64,000 nucleotides of DNA, taken from positions 19,664 through 83,663 of the forward strand of contig JAHZFJ010000017.1 of the NCBI GenBank assembly GCA_019421365.1. Reading direction: 5' to 3'. Each line of letters starts with the position of its first letter. Within the stretch, counting starts at the first letter, position 1. The translations under genes were made by a program, and so were the position numbers. The notes beneath the pieces are model-generated. The model was not told where the DNA came from. It worked only from the letters and a program-made list of their open reading frames with translations, and made no database searches. Positions 43,692 to 54,187 of the stretch are shown here, piece after piece. The stretch is from Lachnospiraceae bacterium (GTDB lineage Bacteria; Bacillota; Clostridia; Lachnospirales; Lachnospiraceae).

Positions 43692-45194
43692 TTATCGGAA
43701 TGCTATTGAATTCCATCTAAGTTCGTTCTTAAATCCACGTATTGTAGTATCTTTGTCAATAACAACACATTCAATTCCCATCGCTGCTGCCCAGTCTTCC
43801 ATCTGTTCAGTAGTTAAATCATAGGAGAATGCTGTATGGTGTGCTCCGCCAGCTAAAATCCATGCTTCTGCACCAGTATTCAAATTAGGCTGTGGTGTCC
43901 AGAATGCAGTAGCTACTGGTAATTTTGGCATTGGTTTTTCCACTTGCTTACACTCTACTTCATTTACGATCAAGCGGAAACGATTTCCCATATCTATTAA
44001 TGAAGTAGCAATGCCTGAACCTGATTTAGAAGTAAATACTAAACGTGCAGGATCTTGTCTATCCCCCATTGTAAGCGGAACTACTTTGATTCCGATCTTA
44101 CTATTCGCTATAGAAGGACAAACCTCTAACATATGCGCCTGTAAAATACCTTCTTTTCCTGAAACAAGATTATATGTATAGTCCTCCATGAATGAAGTAC
44201 CTTTCTTATCTTTCATATCAGCAGTCATGATCTTCATTAAACGAACCATTGCAGCTGTCTTCCAGTCACCTTCTCCACCAAATCCATAGCCTTTTTCCAT
44301 TAATCTTTGAATAGCTAAACCTGGAAGTTGTTGTAGTCCACCAAGATCACCAAAATGCGTAACTATTGCTTGATAATTCTTCTCTTTTAGAAACCTTTCA
44401 AAACCAATTTCAATTCCAGCTTGCACTGCAACGTGCTTCTTGAACTCATCTGGGTTACGTCCCTCTAATAGAATATCATATTTGGAATAATACTCTTCTA
44501 CTAATGTATTAATGTCGGCAGCCGATACGTCCTTCACATAATCCACGATTTCATTCACTGGATATGCGTCAACTTCCCAACCGAATTTGATTTGTGCTTC
44601 GACTTTATCACCTTCTGTTACAGCAACATTTCTCATGTTATCCGCAACTCGACAAACACGTATATGAGAAGATTCCATTAAACCGATTGCAGTTCTCATC
44701 CAACTCGCAATTCTTTCTTGAACATTCTTGTTATTCCAATGTCCAACAATTACTTTACGTTCAATTCCCATACGAGTCACTATATGCCCATATTCACGAT
44801 CACCATGTGCAGATTGATTTTCATTCATGAAATCCATGTCAATTGTATCGTAAGGAATCTCTTCATTAAACTGTGTATGTAGATGCATCAATGGTTTTCT
44901 AAATTCCTGCAATCCTAAAATCCACGATTTTGCTGGGGAAAATGTATGCATCCACGTAATAACACCTGCACACTCTTCGTCTGCATTTGCTTCGTTAAAT
45001 GTTCTTCTAATTAGTTCATTCGTAATTAAAGTAGGCTTCCAAATAACCTCAAAAGGTAAAATTCCAGATTTATTCAAATGCTCTACTATAATCCTAGAGT
45101 GTTTTGCAACATTTTCTAAGCACGCATCACCATACAAATCTTGTGAACCAGTTGTAAACCAAAACTTATAATTTTTGCTTCCTGTCATAACCAT
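43692..45194 (-). CDS. araA: L-arabinose isomerase
   Basis: Mn2+-dependent isomerase of 500 residues that converts L-arabinose to L-ribulose. Seen: FWFTTGSQDLYGDACLE at the N-terminus, WMHTFSPAKSWILGL, and GYGFGGEGDWKTAAMVRLMK and HMLEVCPS for metal and substrate contacts. The length matches the family. It is the last gene of an operon with an ABC importer (binding protein, two permeases), which supports arabinose or arabino-oligosaccharide import. araB and araD are not in the window. Confidence 0.96.
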   Translation of the reverse strand: MVMTGSKNYKFWFTTGSQDLYGDACLENVAKHSRIIVEHLNKSGILPFEVIWKPTLITNELIRRTFNEANADEECAGVITWMHTFSPAKSWILGLQEFRKPLMHLHTQFNEEIPYDTIDMDFMNENQSAHGDREYGHIVTRMGIERKVIVGHWNNKNVQERIASWMRTAIGLMESSHIRVCRVADNMRNVAVTEGDKVEAQIKFGWEVDAYPVNEIVDYVKDVSAADINTLVEEYYSKYDILLEGRNPDEFKKHVAVQAGIEIGFERFLKEKNYQAIVTHFGDLGGLQQLPGLAIQRLMEKGYGFGGEGDWKTAAMVRLMKIMTADMKDKKGTSFMEDYTYNLVSGKEGILQAHMLEVCPSIANSKIGIKVVPLTMGDRQDPARLVFTSKSGSGIATSLIDMGNRFRLIVNEVECKQVEKPMPKLPVATAFWTPQPNLNTGAEAWILAGGAHHTAFSYDLTTEQMEDWAAAMGIECVVIDKDTTIRGFKNELRWNSIAFR

Positions 45195-45293
45195 ACCTCC
45201 GTAATATAATATTTATATTACTATTCTAAAACTTGTACGGTCATCCTGTAAAGTTGTCGTAAAGCAAACATCTTTGCAATAGCCTCAATGATT

Positions 45294-46127
45294 TTAACCT
45301 TTTATAGCACCCATAGTAATTCCCTGCGTAAAAGATTTTTGGAAAGCTAAAAATACTGCAACGATTGGAACTGCTGACAGTAACGCCCCTGCCATAATTA
45401 ACCCATAATTGGTTGCCATCTCTGCCTGCATAGTTGCTACACCAAGTGATACTGTAAGCTTTTCCCTTGATGATAGCATTACTAACTGCATAAAATAGTC
45501 GTTCCACGTGTTAATAAATGTAAAGATTGCTAACGCAGCAAATCCTGGTTTTACAATAGGGAAAGCTATACTAATAAAAGTTCTTATCTCATTACAACCA
45601 TCAATTTTCGCGGATTCCAAAAGCTCTCCTGGAATGTTTTCACTAAATTGCTTCATAAGAAATACGCCAAACGGCCATCCTATCAAAGGAAGAATTACAG
45701 CCATTAACGTGTCATGAATTCCTAGGAAATTCACAATGCGTACTAATGGTACCAATACAACCTGCTTTGGAAGAGCCATTGCCGCTATAAACATAGAAAA
45801 TATAAGTTTCTGTCCATAAAATCGCTTCTTGGCTAAAACATATCCTGCCATTGATGCGGTAATACATACTGCTAACATTGTAACTCCAGAAATGAATATA
45901 CTATTAAAGAGCCATTGCTTAGCAGGATTTTGTACAAGTAACTTTTTAAAATTCTCTAGTGTCGGTGCTGTCGGCCACCACTGAGGTGGAACTGCAATTG
46001 TAGCTGGCTGAGCCTTAAACGCCCCTGTCATAATCCAATAAAAAGGAAAGACAAAAATAATTGTTAACATACACAAAAGAATAATCGTGACCACATTAAA
46101 AGGTGTTACTTTTTTCTTCATTATCAT
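45294..46127 (-). CDS. Sugar ABC transporter permease, MalG type (arabinose locus)
   Basis: Permease of 277 residues, six membrane segments, EAA loop ELLESAKIDGCNEIRTFISI, and C-terminal FTQGITMGAIKG as in the AraQ/MalG group. It lies 12 nt after the MalF-type gene and 100 nt before araA in the same direction. No ATPase gene is present. Transport of arabinose or an arabino-oligosaccharide is inferred from araA. Confidence 0.93.
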   Translation of the reverse strand: MIMKKKVTPFNVVTIILLCMLTIIFVFPFYWIMTGAFKAQPATIAVPPQWWPTAPTLENFKKLLVQNPAKQWLFNSIFISGVTMLAVCITASMAGYVLAKKRFYGQKLIFSMFIAAMALPKQVVLVPLVRIVNFLGIHDTLMAVILPLIGWPFGVFLMKQFSENIPGELLESAKIDGCNEIRTFISIAFPIVKPGFAALAIFTFINTWNDYFMQLVMLSSREKLTVSLGVATMQAEMATNYGLIMAGALLSAVPIVAVFLAFQKSFTQGITMGAIKG

Positions 46128-46139
46128 ATTCTCTCCTTT

Positions 46140-47030
46140 CTAATATTCTACGTCATTTCCTAAAATCTTAAATTGCGCAAAACTAATTAATCCAATTAAG
46201 ACAGCAAGGAATACACCCATTGTATTGGCATATCCATATTCCGAAAGCTTAAATGCTTTTTCGTACAAATAATACATAATGGTACTAGTAGAATAATTCG
46301 GACCACCAGATGTTAGAAGCTGAATCAATGCAAAACATTGAAATGAATTAATCGTTGTAATAACTACTATATAAAGAGTGGTTGGTAATAAATATGGCCA
46401 TTTAATTTTCCAAAACACCTGATATTCTTTAGCACCATCTACCCTGGCAGCTTCCACTAGGCTCTTGTCGACATTCCCCATTGAAGCAATATAGAGAATA
46501 ATCGGTTGTCCTACGGAAGTAGTCAGCAAAATAACAATGATTGCTGCCAATGCGTACCTCTTATCACCTAACCAACTAATATTTTGATCAATTATATTTC
46601 CTGCTTTTAGTATGTAATTTAATATTCCAGATAGTGGGTCATAAATCCATTTCCATACAACAGTAACAGCAACACTTCCTGTAACTACTGGAAGGAAGAA
46701 TACGCAACGGAAAAAGGAACGTACAAATACATTTTTCTCATATGTTTGAGAAGCAACAAACAATGAAAATCCAACTACGACCGGTACAGAACCCACTACA
46801 ATAATAAGTGTATTGATTAAAGATTTGGTGAACACCTCATCTTTGAACATTCTTACATAATTATCGAATCCAACAAAAGAAAAGTCTGTCATCGTATAGT
46901 TAAAGAAACTTGTTACCAACCCCATAACCATAGGTACCAGAATAAACACTATGAAAAATACTAATACAGGAGCAAGAAAACAGTAAGATACTATTGTTTC
47001 TCTCATCCTTATTTTGTTAACTTTTTTCAC
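46140..47030 (-). CDS. Sugar ABC transporter permease, MalF type (arabinose locus)
   Basis: Permease of 296 residues, six segments, EAA motif SLVEAARVDGAKEYQVFWKI. The N-terminus MKKVNKIRMRETIVSYCFLA is typical of the AraP/UgpA group. Second gene of the importer operon, separated from the binding protein gene by an intercistronic hairpin. Confidence 0.93.
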   Translation of the reverse strand: MKKVNKIRMRETIVSYCFLAPVLVFFIVFILVPMVMGLVTSFFNYTMTDFSFVGFDNYVRMFKDEVFTKSLINTLIIVVGSVPVVVGFSLFVASQTYEKNVFVRSFFRCVFFLPVVTGSVAVTVVWKWIYDPLSGILNYILKAGNIIDQNISWLGDKRYALAAIIVILLTTSVGQPIILYIASMGNVDKSLVEAARVDGAKEYQVFWKIKWPYLLPTTLYIVVITTINSFQCFALIQLLTSGGPNYSTSTIMYYLYEKAFKLSEYGYANTMGVFLAVLIGLISFAQFKILGNDVEY

Positions 47031-47071
47031 GCTTCCACTCCTTACTTGTTATATATCTTTTTAATAAATTC

Positions 47072-47103
47072 ACTCCACACACCTTACAACGTGTGTGTGG
47101 AGT
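47072..47103 (-). other. Intercistronic hairpin after the binding protein gene
   Basis: ACTCCACACAC (47072-47082) pairs with GTGTGTGTGGAGT (47091-47103). The minus strand lacks a U-tract after it. Its position matches hairpins that protect binding-protein mRNA in importer operons. Confidence 0.65.
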
Positions 47104-47122
47104 AGTATTTTTAGTTCAACAT

Positions 47123-48496
47123 CTATTTATTCTGTGCTTTCGCAATTGTAGCATTAGCCTTTTCTGTGAATTCTTTCAACGCTGTAGCTGGTTCTACTTC
47201 ATTATTAGAAACAGCCTGACTCATTGGGAACCATAATGTTCTCATCTCTGCGAAACCATCAATTGTATTGTAATATGTAGTATAATATTGGGTCCAACCA
47301 TAAATAGTTATCATTCTAGCATCTTCGTATAAGTTACCATAAGATGTACGAATTGGGAATGCACCTGTTCTCACAACATTCTTTGGTCCCCATTCTTCAT
47401 CATCACAGATAAACTGAATGAATTTTTTCGATGCTGCTATCTTAGCTTCATCACCATTGTTAAATACGCAGAAACCGTTTACTAAGTATTCTAATTCTGG
47501 TACTGCATCATCAGATGGGAATGGAACTTCTAGGAAATCTACTTTACTTGCTTCTAATAATTGAGCTTGTGTTCCCGCTTGAGCAGGTGACCAAAGAATT
47601 GTAAATGCTGTTTGCCCATTTGCAAAATTCTGAATATCAGCTGAACCATCATATTGAGAACCATTCATCATTAGCCCGTCTTTAATTAGCTTTTGAATTA
47701 ACTCCATCGCTTTTATGGAATTTGCATCGTCTGTTGTATATTTTGTAACAGTATCATCTGTAATACTGCTGCTGTATAGATTTGCAAAAAATGCTCTTGG
47801 CCCTTGATCTCCACCTTGTCCGTTACAGAAGAATGAACCTGGATTATAACCTTTGGTTTTTAATGCTTCCAGTACCTTAACAAAATCATCTGTAGTCCAA
47901 CCTTCTTTTACTAAATCAAGTACACCCGCTTCTTGAAGCATCGCTTTATTAAAAGCCATATAAAATGGTGCTGAACTGATTGGATACATGTAAGCTGTAT
48001 CTCCTGCTTTGCATGCCTGTAATAATGCATCGTTGTTAGCATCCTTAACAAATTCGTCAGTAAACAAATCATTCAAATCTGCTAACTTACCTGATTTACC
48101 ATATGTGATAATACGTCCTGGAGCATCAAAAAGAACGTCAGCCATTGTTCCTGCCTCTATTGCAGTGGTAATTTTTTCAGGTCCTGAAGTAAAATCGATT
48201 GTTTCCAACTTCACAGTAACATCAGGGTTTTTCGCTTCAAATGCAGATATAATCTTCTTCTCCCAAGTTCCTACTGCATCGTCCGCATTCTCTTGCGTAA
48301 ATGTTGGGAATGTCCACCAAACAATTTCTGTTTTTTTACCCGTACTTTCATTGCTTTCTGTGTTAGTGGTCGTGCTACTTTCTGTGTTGTTAACAGCAGT
48401 ATTAGTAGCTTTGTTGTCACTTTCCTTCTTCCCACAAGCAGCAAGTGACAATATCATTGCCCCAGCCAACAGAACTGATAATGCTTTCTTTTTCAT
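47123..48496 (-). CDS. Sugar-binding lipoprotein (arabinose locus)
   Basis: Family 1 solute-binding protein of 457 residues with signal peptide and lipobox LSLAACGKK (lipidated Cys at about 21), then a Thr/Ser/Asn-rich linker and the binding fold (IVWWTFPTFTQENADDAVGT; FLEVPFPSDDAVPELEYLVN). First gene of a four-gene operon ending with araA, so its ligand is probably arabinose or arabino-oligosaccharides. A good AGGAGGAG lies upstream of the ATG. Confidence 0.93.
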   Translation of the reverse strand: MKKKALSVLLAGAMILSLAACGKKESDNKATNTAVNNTESSTTTNTESNESTGKKTEIVWWTFPTFTQENADDAVGTWEKKIISAFEAKNPDVTVKLETIDFTSGPEKITTAIEAGTMADVLFDAPGRIITYGKSGKLADLNDLFTDEFVKDANNDALLQACKAGDTAYMYPISSAPFYMAFNKAMLQEAGVLDLVKEGWTTDDFVKVLEALKTKGYNPGSFFCNGQGGDQGPRAFFANLYSSSITDDTVTKYTTDDANSIKAMELIQKLIKDGLMMNGSQYDGSADIQNFANGQTAFTILWSPAQAGTQAQLLEASKVDFLEVPFPSDDAVPELEYLVNGFCVFNNGDEAKIAASKKFIQFICDDEEWGPKNVVRTGAFPIRTSYGNLYEDARMITIYGWTQYYTTYYNTIDGFAEMRTLWFPMSQAVSNNEVEPATALKEFTEKANATIAKAQNK

Positions 48497-48886
48497 ACCT
48501 TCTCCTCCTAGTATAATAGTGTTGTTAATGAGTTACTATATAAGATAGAGGAAGAATGCTCTTCCACCATCAGATATTAAATTTATTAATTTCTTATCCA
48601 TCCTGTTCTAAATAGTCTTGCACAAGATATTACAGAAAATAATTTTCATTTTTTCATTAATATTATGTATATTTTTCATCAATGGCTATTTTTTTACATT
48701 TTGTTTGTTAATTATGTATTTATTTTAAATACTATAAAATTTATTTTTGTAACATTTGTCATAATCAATATAACATATTTGGAATATTTTTTCAATATCA
48801 TTTTCATAAAAATATTTTTTTTATTTTATAGCCGGTATTTTCTTTCTTTTGTAACCGATTTATAGCAATTCCTTATTGATTCTTAA
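48497..48886. other. AT-rich gap upstream of the arabinose operon
   Basis: Promoter side of the arabinose operon. Apart from a short CTTGTGCAAG palindrome near 48620 I see no clear operator or terminator. The stretch 48660-48860 is extremely T-rich on the plus strand; a hydrophobic 66-codon frame there looks like a composition artefact. Confidence 0.5.
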
Positions 48887-49366
48887 TCGATTATTGTACG
48901 TGCAAAGCCTAATGATTGCACTCCTGATCAAACAATTAGATATATCACTCGATACCTTGGCAGACCAGTAATTGCTGCCTCACGTATTGACCACTATGAT
49001 GGTGAACAAGTTACTTTTTATTACAATAGACATGAAGATGATTCTCTTGTAACAGAAACAATACCTGCCCTTGATTTTATTAAGCGTCTCATTATACATA
49101 TACCTGAGAAACATTTTAAAATGGTGCGATATTACGGCATTTACGCCAAGCATCACAAGCAAGAAAAACATCTTCACAAATATCTTTCCCATGAAAAACG
49201 TAAGTTTTTACAATCCTTACTTGATTGGAGAAACTCTATTCTCTTAACTTTCGGATATGATCCTTTAAAATGTCCGAAATGTGGCGCTTCCATGTTGGTT
49301 CTGGAAGTTTACCATAAAAAAACTGCACTATTTGAACAATATCGAAAGGTAATGGGATATGGATAA
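48887..49366 (+). pseudogene. IS91-family transposase remnant (Y2 type), 5' truncated
   Basis: An open frame without its own start reads IVRAKPNDCTPDQTIRYITR, then YLGRPVIAASRIDHYDGEQV, FIKRLIIHIPEKHFKMVRYY and GIYAKHH, ending with a zinc-ribbon-like CPKCGASM and a stop at 49366. This is the C-terminal half of a Y2 (HUH) transposase of the IS91/IS801 kind. The N-terminal zinc finger and the catalytic tyrosines are absent. Probably an old insertion left beside the arabinose operon. Confidence 0.8.
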
Positions 49367-49442
49367 CTCCAATCTCCTAATTTCTTTCTCAAACGTCAAA
49401 TAATGCAGTTCGAACCAATAACAAAAAACCTCATGTTCAAAG

Positions 49443-49670
49443 TCATCGCGAAGTACACCCTTCAACCATGTTGAATTTGTCATAGAATTCACCGTTAAGA
49501 TATTTTCGTAACGAGCAGTCAGCCCATGTTATGTCTTTATAAGTATCATGGTAAGCGCGTTGTTCTATTATTTCTTCAGTTATAATCAAAGCAGCGTTAT
49601 TTTGTATGTCAAGCACACGCCAGTTGTAATAACCGAATGATATTATCGAACCAATTTCATAATCTTCCAT
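49443..49670 (-). pseudogene. DUF6273-type domain, C-terminally truncated
   Basis: Frame of 75 residues starting MEDYEIGSIISFGYYNWRVL, with ITEEIIEQRAYHDTYKDITW and LRKYLNGEFYDKFN, the N-terminal half of a DUF6273-like domain common in Lachnospiraceae. It ends abruptly after a few unrelated residues next to the transposase remnant. AAGGAGAAGG precedes the ATG. Function unknown; probably broken. Confidence 0.6.
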
Positions 49671-50545
49671 TTTCCTTCTCCTTATTAGGGGATAATAAAT
49701 CAAGTTGTAAATACCTCATCTTAGTTATTATAGATAAAATACAGCTAATTACGACAATAATTTCCCATGTAAATATTGCATTTGACATCCACACCCAAAT
49801 GAAATGATAATTATAGTTAAATAAATATGGCCAAATAATAATAAATACCAACAAAATTATTCTTACGATAAGGCCATTTATTATTTTAACTATTTTTTCC
49901 GTTTTAGTATTTTCAATTTTAATCATTTGTTTTTTCCGTATAGTCAAATTTAGAATCTTTAAAAGTAAGCTCACCAATGCTATTGTGGTTAATATTGAAA
50001 ATATCAAATCCAATACTATAGTAAAATCATCATAACTAAATTTACTCATCTGCTTACCATTCATATTTTCATATATATTATAAGCTATTTGTGTTGGCAC
50101 ACTAGAATTTAAATTTGCCAATACAAATAGAGACTCCTGTTTTTCTAAATCTATAATAACTTGTGAAGAATACAAACCAAGAAATGTAATCTGTTATGCA
50201 ATCCGAACCAGCTATAGATCCTTCTTCTTCCAATAGAATTATAGCCAAAGCCGTAAAAGCTTTTGTTGATGAGCCTAGTTCAAATAATGATTCTTCATCA
50301 ACATTCTTATGACTTTTTACATCAGCATATCCGTAGCATTTATATTCTAAATCACCTTGCTTGGATATCACTATAGCTACTCCTGGAGTCGTTGATTTAT
50401 TCATCATGGTTTCCACCATACTATCCACATCTCTATCACTACTTGATAAAAATAAAGTACCAAGTTCATTCCACCAGATTGCCAATATAATGATTACAAC
50501 AAATAAAATAATAATTGTTGTTCCTGTTCTTTTTTTTATGTTCAC
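49657..50545 (-). pseudogene. Serine beta-lactamase-like protein with C-terminal membrane domain, broken by internal deletion
   Basis: The 5' frame has one membrane segment, then TPGVAIVISKQGDLEYKCYG and the active-site Ser-x-x-Lys in FELGSSTKAFTALAIILLEE, and reaches DCITDYI. The sequence then jumps, out of frame, to SSQVIIDLEKQESLFVLANL, which belongs near the end of this fold, followed by a four-segment membrane tail (to 49657). Roughly 200 residues including the Tyr motif are gone. The start is probably GTG at 50545, preceded by GGGG/AAGG. Intact relatives are class C-like peptidases or esterases. Confidence 0.75.
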
Positions 50546-50695
50546 CCTTATAATCCCCTTTATTATAAGCTTCCTAAAAATAAACCTTATAAAATCATAA
50601 GTCAAATTTTAGCAATTCTATTTTATAACAAATTCTATTTTGTCTCAACTATTGTTTTTACAATATATTAATTATAAAACTAATCTTTCAGTTTA

Positions 50696-50728
50696 CAAAA
50701 GCACCCTACCATTTACATGATAGGGTGC
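50696..50728 (-). terminator. Terminator of ppdK
   Basis: GCACCCTA pairs with TAGGGTGC around a 12-nt loop, followed on the minus strand by TTTTGTAAAC. Confidence 0.85.
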
Positions 50729-50807
50729 CAAGAAGTAATTCCTACTTATTTTTCAATATAATCTAAGTCTAACCTAAGCCGACTTCTTAAAAACGTTGAA
50801 ATTTCAA

Positions 50808-53435
50808 CTATTTTTCCTCATTTAGAGCTGCTTGAGCTGCTGCTAAACGAGCGATTGGTACGCGGAATGGTGAACAAGATACATAATCAAGTCCAAGCTT
50901 ATGGCAGAATTCAACTGAAGAAGGATCTCCACCATGTTCTCCACAGATACCGATATGTAAGTTAGGACGAGTAGATTTTCCTAATTTGATTGATGTTTCC
51001 ATTAATTTACCTACACCTGTTTGGTCAAGTTTTACGAATGGATCGTTTTCAAATATCTTAGCATCATAGTAAGCATCTAAGAATTTACCAGCATCATCAC
51101 GAGAGAAGCCATATGTCATCTGTGTTAAATCGTTAGTACCGAAGCAGAAGAATTCAGCTTCTTTAGCGATTTCATCAGCTGTAAGAGCTGCTCTTGGGAT
51201 TTCAATCATTGTACCAACTTCATATGACATATCTGAACCAGCTGCTTTGATTTCAGCATCTGCTGTTTCAACAACCATCTTCTTAACATAAACTAATTCC
51301 TTCGTGTCACCAATTAATGGAATCATGATTTCTGGTTTGATTGTCCAATCTGGATGAGCTTTCTTAACATTGATTGCTGCACGGATAACAGCTGTAGTTT
51401 GCATCTTAGCGATTTCTGGATAAGTAACAGCAAGACGACAACCTCTATGTCCCATCATTGGGTTGAATTCATGTAAAGAAGCGATAATTGCTTTAATCTT
51501 CTCTACTGGTTTACCTTGCGCATCAGCTAGTTTCTTAATATCTTCTTCATCAGTTGGAACAAACTCATGTAGTGGTGGATCTAAGAAACGAATTGTAACA
51601 GGGTTACCTTCAAGAGCTTCGTATAATGCTTCAAAGTCACCTTGCTGTACTGGAAGAATCTTAGCAAGAGCTGCTTCTCTTTCTTCTACCGTATCTGAAC
51701 AAATCATTTCACGGAATGCATCAATTCTGTCACCTTCGAAGAACATATGCTCTGTACGGCAAAGACCGATACCTTCTGCTCCAAGTTCACGAGCTTTTTT
51801 AGCATCTGCAGGAGTATCTGCATTTGTTCTAACTTTTAATTTTCTATATTTATCAGCCCATGTCATAATTCTTTCTAATTCACCAACGATTGTAGCATCC
51901 ACTGTTGGCATAGCACCATCATAGATATAACCTGTAGAACCATCGAAAGAAATAATATCTCCTTCATGGTACTCTTTTCCAGATAATTTGAATACTTTGT
52001 TATCTTCATCCATAATAATTTCTGAACAACCAGATACACAGCAAGTACCCATTCCACGAGCAACAACTGCTGCATGTGATGTCATACCACCACGAGCTGT
52101 TAAGATACCTTGAGCTGCTTTCATACCTTCGATATCTTCTGGAGAAGTTTCAAGACGTACTAAAACGACTTTTTCTCCTCTATCTGCCCATTCTTTTGCA
52201 TCATCAGCAGTGAATACAACTTTACCACAAGCTGCACCTGGAGCTGCTGCAAGAGCTTTTGCAATTGGAGTTGCTTTCTTAATAGCATCTGTATCAAATT
52301 GAGGGTGAAGTAATGTATCAAGATTTCTTGGATCAATCATCTTAACTGCTTTTTCTTCGGAAATCATTCCTTCATCTACTAAATCACAAGCGATTTTAAG
52401 TGCTGCTTTAGCAGTTCTTTTACCGTTACGAGTTTGTAACATGTAAAGTTTTTTATCTTCGATTGTGAATTCCATATCTTGCATATCTCTATAATGATCT
52501 TCAAGTTTATCACAAATTCCAATGAACTCATTATAAACTTCTGGCATAACTTCTTGCAATTGATCAATTTTTTGAGGTGTACGAACACCAGCGACAACAT
52601 CTTCACCTTGAGCGTTCATTAAGAATTCACCCATAAGTTTTTTCTCACCAGTTGCAGGATTACGAGTAAATGCAACACCTGTACCAGAAGTTTCACCCAT
52701 GTTACCAAATGCCATCATCTGAACATTTACTGCTGTACCCCATGAGTAAGGAATGTCATTATCACGACGGTATATGTTTGCACGAGGGTTATCCCATGAA
52801 CGGAATACGGCTTGGATAGCTCCCATTAACTGCTCTTTTGGATCAGCCGGGAAATCAGAACCGATTTTTGTTTTATATTCTGCTTTAAATTGGTTTGCTA
52901 ATTCTTCCAAATCTTCAGCTGTTAAATCAACATCTTGAGTGATGCCTTTCTCTTCTTTCATTTTATCGATAAGCTCTTCGAAGAATTTTTTACCAACTTC
53001 CATAACTACGTCTGAATACATCTGGATAAATCTTCTGTAGCAATCCCAAGCCCAACGAGGGTTACCAGATTTGCTTGCTAATACGTGAACAACTTCTTCA
53101 TTTAAGCCAAGATTTAAGATTGTATCCATCATACCTGGCATAGAAGCTCTTGCACCTGAACGAACAGATACTAGTAATGGATTTTCTTTATCACCAAATT
53201 TCTTTCCTGTGATCTCTTCCATCTTCGTGATGCTTTCCATGATCTGTCCCATGATTTCATCATTGATTTTTCTTCCATCTTCATAATACTGTGTACAAGC
53301 TTCTGTTGTAATAGTGAAACCTTGTGGTACTGGAAGTCCTAAATTAGTCATTTCTGCTAAGTTTGCTCCTTTACCACCAAGCAGATTTTTCATTCCAGCA
53401 TTACCTTCTGTAAATAAATATACCCATTTTGCCAT
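50808..53435 (-). CDS. ppdK: Pyruvate, phosphate dikinase
   Basis: Enzyme of 875 residues interconverting pyruvate + ATP + Pi and PEP + AMP + PPi, used in PPi-linked glycolysis of clostridia. Domain order: ATP-grasp nucleotide domain (about 1-340), phosphohistidine domain (about 400-510, catalytic His in GGMTSHAAVVARGMG), and the PEP/pyruvate TIM barrel (about 520-875, GLCRTEHMFFEGDR, FFCFGTNDLTQMTYGFSRDD, GICGEHGGDPSSVEF). Full length. Monocistronic with a ~220-nt leader. Confidence 0.97.
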   Translation of the reverse strand: MAKWVYLFTEGNAGMKNLLGGKGANLAEMTNLGLPVPQGFTITTEACTQYYEDGRKINDEIMGQIMESITKMEEITGKKFGDKENPLLVSVRSGARASMPGMMDTILNLGLNEEVVHVLASKSGNPRWAWDCYRRFIQMYSDVVMEVGKKFFEELIDKMKEEKGITQDVDLTAEDLEELANQFKAEYKTKIGSDFPADPKEQLMGAIQAVFRSWDNPRANIYRRDNDIPYSWGTAVNVQMMAFGNMGETSGTGVAFTRNPATGEKKLMGEFLMNAQGEDVVAGVRTPQKIDQLQEVMPEVYNEFIGICDKLEDHYRDMQDMEFTIEDKKLYMLQTRNGKRTAKAALKIACDLVDEGMISEEKAVKMIDPRNLDTLLHPQFDTDAIKKATPIAKALAAAPGAACGKVVFTADDAKEWADRGEKVVLVRLETSPEDIEGMKAAQGILTARGGMTSHAAVVARGMGTCCVSGCSEIIMDEDNKVFKLSGKEYHEGDIISFDGSTGYIYDGAMPTVDATIVGELERIMTWADKYRKLKVRTNADTPADAKKARELGAEGIGLCRTEHMFFEGDRIDAFREMICSDTVEEREAALAKILPVQQGDFEALYEALEGNPVTIRFLDPPLHEFVPTDEEDIKKLADAQGKPVEKIKAIIASLHEFNPMMGHRGCRLAVTYPEIAKMQTTAVIRAAINVKKAHPDWTIKPEIMIPLIGDTKELVYVKKMVVETADAEIKAAGSDMSYEVGTMIEIPRAALTADEIAKEAEFFCFGTNDLTQMTYGFSRDDAGKFLDAYYDAKIFENDPFVKLDQTGVGKLMETSIKLGKSTRPNLHIGICGEHGGDPSSVEFCHKLGLDYVSCSPFRVPIARLAAAQAALNEEK

Positions 53436-53971
53436 TATGTACCTTACCTCCTAATATTTAATTCATATGACCTTCTAATTGTTAGTAACCACAATCATCC
53501 TTTTATAAAGGAAATATCAAAATTTTTCATGATATTGTAAGTCATATTAAGAATTACCAGAAATTTGATTTTGATACACTCGTGTACTCGTACTTTATTC
53601 CCATAAAAAGTAAAAACACACGACATAACAACAATAAAAGTTATGTTTTTTGATATTTGTTATTATAGCATAGATTGTATAATTTATAAACATCAATTTT
53701 ATTATTATGCAACTACATGTATAGTCAGATTACATTCTTACCCATTATAGTTATGCATTTTGACTATTTTACAATAATATAATTATTTTTGTTGTGCAAT
53801 TTATCTTTTGTAATTTTAAAACAATTCAATAAACAGTATTATCCAATCTATTTAATTTGAACAATTTGCTTAAATATGGCAATTTGTGAATTATTTACCT
53901 AACAGCTGAATATCCAAGTTTATTTTTCTTGTAATTCCTATTAATTGTATTTTATAGGATATTATATCATC

Positions 53972-54011
53972 AAAAAACACAATATATTGTATACAATATA
54001 TTGTGTTTTTT
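53972..54011. repeat. Perfect 40-bp AT-rich palindrome
   Basis: AAAAAACACAATATATTGTA joined directly to its exact reverse complement, with no spacer. As RNA it gives a hairpin with terminal U-runs in either direction, so it could act as a bidirectional terminator. As DNA it could be a symmetric protein site. Confidence 0.85.
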
Positions 54012-54187
54012 ATAACTTGTTAATAATTTAACATTTATAATTGCTTTTCTCTACTTCTTTCACCAGAAATATTGATACCATTTTCAGATAACTCAGAGTA
54101 AATAGCTTTCTCCATAACTAATTGGTTCTGAATCTAACAATATCCCCCTCATCACAGCTTTGTAAGCCTAAGATAAATTTTGCCGTA

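Noticed and set aside
45241..45507. 88-codon minus-strand frame at the end of the MalG-type permease gene
   Set aside because: It overlaps the confidently assigned permease in another frame. Its residues look like a frame shadow.
48665..48865. 66-codon hydrophobic frame on the plus strand
   Set aside because: It lies in extremely T-rich DNA, so Phe/Ile/Leu runs are expected by composition. No ribosome site and no recognisable family.
54035..54115. 26-codon minus-strand frame, MEKAIYSELSENGINISGER..
   Set aside because: The composition is protein-like, but there is no ribosome site, a stop lies just upstream, and no family is recognised. It may be a decayed gene end, but too short to support.
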